Source: an uncultured Clostridia bacterium | GTDB lineage: Bacteria; Bacillota; Clostridia; Oscillospirales; CAG-272 | DNA: 11,920 nt | Assembly (NCBI GenBank): GCA_945936265.1 | Contig: CAMETB010000034.1 | Location: 1 to 11,920, forward strand | Direction of reading: 5' to 3' | Shown here: one piece after another, positions 6,729 through 11,920 of the stretch | How the letters are laid out: each line of letters begins with the position of its first letter | How positions within the stretch are numbered: position 1 is the stretch's first letter | Position numbers and translations under genes: made by a program | Notes under the pieces: model-generated | The model's input: only the letters and a program-made list of their open reading frames with translations | Database searches by the model: none | Told to the model about the DNA's origin: nothing

Positions 6729-7670
6729 TTATGCTTCAGAAAAATCGGTCTCTATTATTTTCGGACAGGACTCGGGAGAATACCTCCAGTAGTCTATATG
6801 AGATATCTTATCGGTGTCAATAAAGTATTCGGCGCACCTTTGCGGTGCGGTTTTTTCATAAGAGTCTATTATTACGAGCTTGATTTTCATTTTTTCGGGC
6901 ATTATGCTCTTTATGTAAACCGCGCAGCTCTCCCCTTCTTTTATTCCGTCTTTAAGCTCGGCAAGCCCTGCAAGGTTAGGGGCAAGCTCAACGAATATGC
7001 CGTAGCTCTCTATGCTCCGTACCGTTCCCGAAACGGTCTGACCCGCCGCGTATTTCGATGCATTCTCCTCCCAAGTGCCGAAAAGCTCCTTGGTGGAAAC
7101 GTATATTCTGCCGCTTTCTCTGTCTATGCTCTTTACTATCACCTTTATTTCTTCCCTTTGCAAAAATCTGTCCGACGGATGAGATATTCTCGATACCGAT
7201 ATGGAATCTACGGACAAAAGCGATATTATTCCGCAACCTATATCCACAAAAGCGCCAAACGGCTCAAAATGCGTTATCCTCGCGGGGATTATATCGCCGG
7301 GGATAAGGTCCGCAAGATAACTGCACGCGCACTCCCTTTGCGCCTCCTTGCGTGAGAGTATCGCCGTTGTTTTCTCTCCGTCCTTTATTATCTGCATCAC
7401 CTTGAAGGCAACGGGCTTTCCCACCCTCGTTATAATTGCTATATCCTTGGTCTTGTCGCCGTAGACACACTCCTCTCTCTCTATTATTCCGTCAACTCCG
7501 CAAAGATCCACGTGCAAGGCGTAACTTTCGCTGTCGCACATAGTGACGATGCCCTCAAGTATCTTTCCCTCTGCTCTTGCTCTTTCAAGTCCGTAAACGC
7601 TTGATATGTATTCCCTGTTCTCCGCCGTCGCTATAAGAGAGCCCTCGGGGAGATATTTATTAAATGACAT
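6729..7670 (-). CDS. RNA-binding protein with three S1 domains (ribosomal protein S1-like)
   Basis: This 313-residue cytoplasmic protein is made almost entirely of S1 (OB-fold) units. They lie at about 34-109 (GKILEGIVTMCDSESYALHVDLCGVDGII), 124-196 (GDIIPARITHFEPFGAFVDIGCGIISLL) and 209-269 (GQTVSGTVRSIESYGIFVELAPNLAGLAEL). The C-terminal tail of about 45 residues has no domain I recognise. It resembles the short S1-like proteins of Firmicutes such as Bacillus YpfD, rather than the six-domain S1 of Proteobacteria. A general role in mRNA binding or translation is likely but not shown. The start is the ATG at 7670 with GGAGG at 7679-7683, eight nt upstream; a longer frame to 7715 would overlap this site. 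It lies 52 nt after the ATPase stop on the same strand. A TATAAT-like box at 7701-7706 has no good -35, so cotranscription is the simpler reading. Confidence 0.88.
   Translation of the reverse strand: MSFNKYLPEGSLIATAENREYISSVYGLERARAEGKILEGIVTMCDSESYALHVDLCGVDGIIEREECVYGDKTKDIAIITRVGKPVAFKVMQIIKDGEKTTAILSRKEAQRECACSYLADLIPGDIIPARITHFEPFGAFVDIGCGIISLLSVDSISVSRISHPSDRFLQREEIKVIVKSIDRESGRIYVSTKELFGTWEENASKYAAGQTVSGTVRSIESYGIFVELAPNLAGLAELKDGIKEGESCAVYIKSIMPEKMKIKLVIIDSYEKTAPQRCAEYFIDTDKISHIDYWRYSPESCPKIIETDFSEA
6833..6856 (+). terminator. Terminator-like hairpin on the plus strand, antisense inside the S1 gene
   Basis: CGCACC (6833-6838), loop TTTGC, GGTGCG (6844-6849), then G and six Ts (6851-6856) has the form of an intrinsic terminator for plus-strand transcription. 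It lies within the 3' coding part of the minus-strand S1 gene, about 250 nt past the main kinase terminator. It may stop read-through into that gene, or may simply reflect codons for KTAPQRCA. Confidence 0.45.
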
Positions 7671-7722
7671 TTGTTTTTCCTCCGATTTATATTTCAATAA
7701 ATTATATGACGCCAAAAAACAG

Positions 7723-10374
7723 TTATATGACTTGTTTTTTAACTCTCTTTCGCTCTTTTCTTATTTTCCTTCTCTTGTAGAGCAGCTTCCTTATAAAGTC
7801 GAAAACCACTATGCTGAACGATATTAAAATTACGTACAAAAGGTCGGATATTACAAGCGGAGTTGCCCTGAAGGTGTCGCCGCCAAAATATATAAACGCC
7901 ATCTGCATAACGGAAATAAGAAGCATTATAAATATAAAAGATTTATTCTCCCAAAGGTGAGCCGTTATATTTATTCTCGTCGTTCTCGAGGTAAAGCAGA
8001 CGAAAATGCCCGTAAAGATGAACATTGCAAAGAACGCGCTCATTATATATCTGTCGTCACCGCGCCGCAAAATCATTCCTATGCCGTCACCCTTTAAGAA
8101 CCATATGCAAAGGGCAAGGATATAGCAACCGTTAAATACTATCTGGTGCATCATCTCGGAGGAGATGATTTTTTCGTCCCTCTTCTTTGGCTTTTGCTTC
8201 ATATATTCGTCCTCGGCAGGCTCGGAGGCAAAGGCAAGAGCGCCCAGAGTGTCCATTATTATGTTTACCCACAGCATCTGCGTTATGGTAACGGGGTTTT
8301 CAACGCCTATAAACGGACCTATCAGGGATATACCGACCGCACCGAGATTCATAGTGAGCTGGAACACGATAAATTTTCGTATAGACTCAAAAATAGTCCT
8401 TCCGTAAAGCACGGCTTTTACAATGGAAGAAAAATTATTGTCGGAAATTATAATATCGCACGCTTCCTTTGCAACGTCAGTTCCCGAGCCCATCGCAAAG
8501 CCGACGTCCGCCATTTTGAGCGAGGAAGCGTCGTTTATTCCGTCGCCCGTCATACCGACGACAAAGCCCGCCGTCTGCGCTATTTTGACAAGACGGCTTT
8601 TGTCCGAGGGTAAGGCCCTTGCAACCGCCGCCAAAGTGGGTAAGGCTTTTGCAATATCCTCATCGCTCATTCTTTCAAGCTCCGCACCCGTGATAACCGT
8701 TTTTCTGCCGCTGAACGATGAAATTATGCCGCACTCCTCGGCAATAGCCCTTGCTGTGTCGGGATTATCGCCCGTTATCATAACGACGCCAACACCCGCA
8801 TCCGTAACCTTTCTTATCGCGGAGGGCACCTCTCTCCTTATTCTGTCGCGTATTGCTATAAGACCCAAAAATATTATTTTATCGAGGGAAGTGTCGCTGC
8901 TTTTTATTTTCATTCCCATTCCCACAACACGAAACGATGCTTTTGCAAGTGAGTGAAGCTTATCTCTTACCTTGTCGCTCTCGTTTTTTGAAAGCGTGCG
9001 CACGTTACCGCTTGAATCCATATAAGAGGCAGAGGCGGCAAGGAGCTTTTCGGGCGCTCCCTTGAACATTATATAGTCCTCGTTTTCGTATTTTAGCGAC
9101 ACTGCACTGTACTTTTTGGTACTGTCAAACGGTATTTTCTCCTTTACGTACGCGCTCGGAAATTCCGAGGAGGCATAGTTCATAATAGCTCTGTCCGTCG
9201 CGTCCGAGCCTATGGCAGATCTGCCGTTGTAGGTTGCCCCATTACAATAACACGCACACAGGGTGACGTATTTTTTAATCTGCGGTTTTTCTTTAAGGGA
9301 ATTTACCGTCGTAAATTTAGACCCGTCCGCTATATGTATTTCCTTTACTTTCAGTACCCCTTCCGTAAGCGTTCCCGTTTTGTCTGTAAAGAGAAGATTT
9401 ATATTTCCCGAGGTTTCTATACCGACAAGTTTTCTTACCAGAACATTATCTCTCATCATTTTTTTCATGTTGGATGAAAGTATTACCGTTATCATCATGG
9501 GCAACCCCTCAGGCACCGCGACAACTATTATTGACACGGCAAGAGTAAGTGCGTTTAACAGTTCGGACAGAACAAATTTTATGTCGGAAAGTTTTTTCAC
9601 TATCTCTGTCCACTCCATTTTAGAATCTATTGCAAATACATTGAAAAGATAAGCGAACGCTATCATCGCCGACGCTATGTAACCGAGTTTGCTCACGCTT
9701 TTTGCAAGTTCTGAAAGGCGCTTTTTCAGCGGACTGGGTCTTGTGTCTCTGCCGAGTTCGCTTGCAACCTTTCCGTAATACGTATTCGTACCCACCGAGG
9801 TTACCTCCATCTCGGCATATCCCGAACACACAAGGCTCCCGCGTAATGCTGTCCGTGAGTTCTTGTCTCCTCCTTCACGATCGGTTTTTTTTACTTCGGC
9901 ACTCTCTCCCGTAAGCGCCGATTCGTCAACGGATATTTCTCCGTAAACTATCATTCCGTCTGCCTGAATACGCGAGCCTGCGTCAAGTATCAGTATATCG
10001 CCGACGACTATATCGTCGCTTTCAATCTCAAGCGTTTCTCCGTTTCTTCTGACTATACATTTCGTATTTCCGCCCTGTGCCCTTAACTTTTCAAACGCGT
10101 TTTCACTGCTGTATTCCGACAAAGTGGACACAAAGGTGGCTATAAAAATGGAAACGGCGATTCCTCCGCTTTCAAACCAGTTTACGTTCGGAAACATAAA
10201 TATTATGTTTATAAAAAGTGCGCCTATAAGCACCCTTATTATCGGGTCGGACAGGTTTGATATAAAACCCTTTATGAAACTTTTCTTTTTATATTCGGCA
10301 AGTTTGTTCGAGCCGTGTTTCTTGCGTGACTCTTCAACCTCCGCCTCATTTAATCCTCTTTTCTTTTCTCCCAT
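7723..10374 (-). CDS. Calcium-transporting P-type ATPase, P2B (PMCA-like)
   Basis: This is an 883-residue membrane pump expected to export Ca2+ at the expense of ATP. The actuator loop has TGES (155-158). PEGLP (288-292) is in M4. The phosphorylation site is Asp331 (DKTGTLT), with KGAPE (438-442) in the nucleotide domain and TGDN (534-537) and MTGDGIND (608-615) in the P domain. About ten membrane segments are visible: M1-M2 near 43-85, M3-M4 near 230-295 and M5-M10 between about 665 and 862. M5 reads FQLTMNLGAV and M6 reads MLWVNIIMDTLGALAFASEP. The M5 position that is Glu in SERCA is Ala679 here, as in PMCA pumps, which suggests a single Ca2+ site made by Glu289, Asn676, Asn704 and Asp708. 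The tail (866-882) is strongly basic. The ATG at 10374 has AAAGGA about 9 nt upstream. No convincing promoter was found before it. Confidence 0.95.
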   Translation of the reverse strand: MGEKKRGLNEAEVEESRKKHGSNKLAEYKKKSFIKGFISNLSDPIIRVLIGALFINIIFMFPNVNWFESGGIAVSIFIATFVSTLSEYSSENAFEKLRAQGGNTKCIVRRNGETLEIESDDIVVGDILILDAGSRIQADGMIVYGEISVDESALTGESAEVKKTDREGGDKNSRTALRGSLVCSGYAEMEVTSVGTNTYYGKVASELGRDTRPSPLKKRLSELAKSVSKLGYIASAMIAFAYLFNVFAIDSKMEWTEIVKKLSDIKFVLSELLNALTLAVSIIVVAVPEGLPMMITVILSSNMKKMMRDNVLVRKLVGIETSGNINLLFTDKTGTLTEGVLKVKEIHIADGSKFTTVNSLKEKPQIKKYVTLCACYCNGATYNGRSAIGSDATDRAIMNYASSEFPSAYVKEKIPFDSTKKYSAVSLKYENEDYIMFKGAPEKLLAASASYMDSSGNVRTLSKNESDKVRDKLHSLAKASFRVVGMGMKIKSSDTSLDKIIFLGLIAIRDRIRREVPSAIRKVTDAGVGVVMITGDNPDTARAIAEECGIISSFSGRKTVITGAELERMSDEDIAKALPTLAAVARALPSDKSRLVKIAQTAGFVVGMTGDGINDASSLKMADVGFAMGSGTDVAKEACDIIISDNNFSSIVKAVLYGRTIFESIRKFIVFQLTMNLGAVGISLIGPFIGVENPVTITQMLWVNIIMDTLGALAFASEPAEDEYMKQKPKKRDEKIISSEMMHQIVFNGCYILALCIWFLKGDGIGMILRRGDDRYIMSAFFAMFIFTGIFVCFTSRTTRINITAHLWENKSFIFIMLLISVMQMAFIYFGGDTFRATPLVISDLLYVILISFSIVVFDFIRKLLYKRRKIRKERKRVKKQVI

Positions 10375-10444
10375 ACCTTAATTTCCTTTCGTTTTATCGC
10401 TATATGTTTATTCACAATATAAAATCTTTATGATTGGGAAACGA

Positions 10445-10481
10445 TTTGAGAAAAGAAAAAGCACACGGATTTCCGTGTGCT
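10445..10481 (-). terminator. Intrinsic terminator of pnp
   Basis: On the minus strand AGCACACGG, loop AAAT, CCGTGTGCT (arms 10473-10481 and 10460-10468) forms a perfect 9-bp stem, extendable by an A-T pair, followed by TTTTTCTTTTC. It lies about 220 nt after the pnp stop; the intervening mini-hairpin segment is therefore part of the pnp 3' untranslated RNA. Confidence 0.92.
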
Positions 10482-10506
10482 CTTGCGAATATATGGAGTT
10501 ATTTCA
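10475..10506. repeat. Distal copy of a 32-nt imperfect direct repeat flanking the mini-hairpin array
   Basis: It shares GCTCTTGCGA and TATATGGAGTT with the copy at 10670-10701, in the same orientation, with four mismatches over 32 nt (offset 195). Its left end forms part of the terminator stem. The pair brackets the array exactly, as a target-site duplication or recombination product would. Confidence 0.8.
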
Positions 10507-10669
10507 AATGAATTGATGCTTATGCATCATGAATTGGCTACGCCATGATTTCTCGCTTCGCTCCATGAATTGAATTGCAACAAACGTGCCGAAGGCACAA
10601 TTCATGCCGCAGGCAATTCACGAAAGCGTCAGCTTTCAATTCATGCAACCGCGAGATTGCAATTCATTG
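10507..10669. repeat. Mini-hairpin array with inverted termini in the pnp 3' untranslated region
   Basis: This non-coding 163-bp block is a string of small inverted repeats with different stems: GATGC/GCATC (10515-10528), TGGC/GCCA (10535-10545), a degenerate CTCGCTTCGCTC stretch (10552-10563), GTGCC/GGCAC (10586-10598), TGCC/GGCA (10605-10615), GAAAGC/GCTTTC (10622-10637) and GCAACC/GATTGC (10645-10660). Loops are 3-4 nt. They are separated by a common linker, ATGAATT (or ATGATTT) in the left half and AATTCAT (or AATTCAC) in the right half. The block starts with AATGAATTG (10507-10515) and ends with its complement CAATTCATT (10660-10668). It has no coding potential I trust. A MITE-like or other palindromic intergenic element is the best description; the class is not recognised. 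Confidence 0.75.
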
Positions 10670-10701
10670 GTGCGCTCTTGCGATTATATGGAGTTGTTTT
10701 A
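10670..10701. repeat. pnp-proximal copy of the 32-nt imperfect direct repeat
   Basis: This partner of the copy at 10475-10506 begins one base before the pnp stop codon (10702-10704 on the minus strand). Shared blocks are GCTCTTGCGA and TATATGGAGTT; the differences are single substitutions, with no indels. Confidence 0.8.
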
Positions 10702-11920
10702 TTAAAGTGCGTCTTTGCGGGAGAGATTAGCCCTGCCCTTTTCGTCGATGCCGAGGAACTTAACGAGCATTTCGTCGCCTACGTTGCAAACGTCCTCAAC
10801 CTTTTCGGTTCTTTCCTTTGCAAGCTTGGATATGTGAACGAGTCCCTCTCTGCCGGGAGCATACTCAACGAATGCGCCTATCGGGATAATTCTCGTTACT
10901 TTGGCGTTGTATATAGCGCCGACTTCCGGCTCGAATACTATGCCCGCTATTATCGAACGTGCCGCCTCTATGGCGTTTTTATCGACTGCGGAGATAAATA
11001 CGGAGCCGTCCTCCTCGATGTCTATCTTTGCGCCCGTATCGGCAACTATCTTCTGGATTACTTTTCCGCCCGTTCCTATAACCTCACGGATCTTCTCGGG
11101 CTTTATCTTCATTGAAATCATCTTGGGAGCAAACTCGGAAACCTCTTTTCTCGGTTCGGGTATTGCTTTGAGAATTACCTCATCTATTATATGATCTCTG
11201 CCGACGTGGGTTATACGAAGAGCCTCTTTGATTATCTCGGGAGTAAGTCCGTCTATTTTAAGGTCCATCTGAATGGAGGTGATACCCTTGTGAGTACCTG
11301 CTACCTTAAAGTCCATATCTCCGTAGAAGTCCTCAAGGCCCTGAATGTCTATCATAGTCATCCATCTCTCGCCCTCGGTGATAAGACCGCAGGAGATACC
11401 TGCAACGGGTGCCTTTATCGGCACGCCTGCGTCCATAAGCGCAAGGGTGGAACCGCAAACGGAAGCCTGCGAGGTTGAACCGTTTGAAGAAATAACCTCG
11501 GAAACAAGACGGATAGCGTACGGAAATTCCTCAACCGACGGAAGAACGGGAACGAGCGAGCGCTCAGCGAGAGCGCCATGGCCTATCTCACGTCTGCCGG
11601 GAGAACGGGAAGCCTTTGCCTCACCCGTCGAGTAACCGGGCATATTGTAGTGGTGCATATATCTCTTTTCGACTTCGTCGTCAATACCGTCGAGCATCTG
11701 TGCGTCGGATATTGAACCGAGAGTTGCAAGAGTCATAACCTGCGTCTGTCCTCTTGTGAACATACCGCTTCCGTGAACTCTCTTGAAAAGACCTACCTCT
11801 GCAGTAAGAGGTCTTATCTCGTCAAGGCGGCGTCCGTCAACACGCTTGCCGTCGTCAAGGAGCCATCTGCGGACTATCTTCTTCTGTATCTTATAGATAA
11901 GCTCTGGCATTATGGTTGCA
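10702..11920 (-). CDS. pnp: Polynucleotide phosphorylase, C-terminal part (5' end cut by window edge)
   Basis: PNPase degrades RNA 3' to 5' by phosphorolysis, as a trimer in the cytoplasm. The window holds about 405 C-terminal residues of a protein normally near 700; the frame is open through the right edge, so the Met at 11910 is internal. Counting from that Met, the second RNase PH core is at about 22-235: KRVDGRRLDEIRPL, HHYNMPGYSTGEA (86-98), GRREIGHGALAER, the phosphate-binding SSNGSTSQAS (141-150), and the catalytic Asp200 (GDMDFKVAG) and Asp216 (QMDLKIDG). A KH domain follows at about 263-320 with the GTGG loop (279-282), then an S1 domain at about 330-398 (GAFVEYAPGREGLVHIS). The chain ends directly after S1, without the charged tail seen in some homologues. 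A ribosomal-protein rpsO partner upstream is common but lies outside the window. Confidence 0.97.
   Translation of the reverse strand, partial: ATIMPELIYKIQKKIVRRWLLDDGKRVDGRRLDEIRPLTAEVGLFKRVHGSGMFTRGQTQVMTLATLGSISDAQMLDGIDDEVEKRYMHHYNMPGYSTGEAKASRSPGRREIGHGALAERSLVPVLPSVEEFPYAIRLVSEVISSNGSTSQASVCGSTLALMDAGVPIKAPVAGISCGLITEGERWMTMIDIQGLEDFYGDMDFKVAGTHKGITSIQMDLKIDGLTPEIIKEALRITHVGRDHIIDEVILKAIPEPRKEVSEFAPKMISMKIKPEKIREVIGTGGKVIQKIVADTGAKIDIEEDGSVFISAVDKNAIEAARSIIAGIVFEPEVGAIYNAKVTRIIPIGAFVEYAPGREGLVHISKLAKERTEKVEDVCNVGDEMLVKFLGIDEKGRANLSRKDAL

Noticed and set aside
6575..7355. Plus-strand open frames across the tandem repeat and the S1 gene
   Set aside because: Their repeated peptide merely translates the 46-bp DNA repeat, and the rest is antisense to a clear S1-domain gene.
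10382..10444. Promoter for the calcium ATPase (TATATT at 10406-10411 on the minus strand)
   Set aside because: The -10-like box has no acceptable -35 at 16-18 nt, so it cannot be supported by sequence alone.
10507..10669. CRISPR or tRNA-like cluster in the pnp downstream gap
   Set aside because: The recurring linkers are only 7 nt and change orientation, the hairpins have 4-6 bp stems, and no cloverleaf can be drawn.
10570..11115. A 181-codon plus-strand open frame starting in the mini-hairpin block
   Set aside because: It runs antisense to the KH and S1 domains of pnp and has no recognisable motif.
11908..11910. ATG at 11910 as the start of a short pnp-like gene
   Set aside because: The frame stays open upstream to the window edge and the sequence begins in the middle of the PNPase linker, so the gene is cut by the window, not truncated.

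Overview
The window reads as an ordinary chromosomal stretch of a low-to-mid GC Gram-positive anaerobe, most likely a member of the Clostridia. The evidence is a pheST operon behind a T-box leader, an OmpR/histidine-kinase pair next to a membrane-anchored HtrA protease, sigma-A-type promoters, GGAGG-type ribosome binding sites and U-tract terminators. The genus cannot be told from the sequence alone.

Layout, left to right. (1) Minus strand, 1-2804: pheT (cut by the left edge) and pheS, preceded by a complete Phe T-box leader with its own promoter. (2) Plus strand, 2853-6582: a divergent promoter, an HtrA-type serine protease, a hairpin-rich gap with a second promoter, then a response regulator and a sensor kinase that overlap by 4 nt and end at a strong terminator. 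(3) 6583-6728: a short non-coding junction with a GC-rich palindrome and a roughly 46-bp tandem repeat. (4) Minus strand, 6729-10374: a PMCA-like (P2B) calcium P-type ATPase followed by a three-S1-domain RNA-binding protein. (5) 10375-10701: a gap holding the pnp terminator and an unusual cluster of mini-hairpins. (6) Minus strand, 10702-11920: the C-terminal part of pnp (polynucleotide phosphorylase), cut by the right edge.

How the genes relate. pheS and pheT make the two subunits of phenylalanyl-tRNA synthetase, and the T-box links their expression to uncharged tRNA-Phe. The protease and two-component pair may form an envelope-stress module comparable to Bacillus CssRS/HtrA; that is inference from adjacency. 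The ATPase should export calcium. The S1 protein and PNPase both act on RNA, but an ATPase and a promoter-distal gap lie between them.

The least ordinary structure is the 163-bp segment at 10507-10669. It consists of small hairpins with different stems, separated by ATGAATT/AATTCAT linkers, bounded by 9-nt inverted termini and flanked by 32-nt imperfect direct repeats. It sits between the pnp stop codon and the pnp terminator. A second point of interest is a pair of mutually exclusive hairpins between htrA and the two-component promoter. No CRISPR array, transposase, phage gene, rRNA or tRNA gene was seen.
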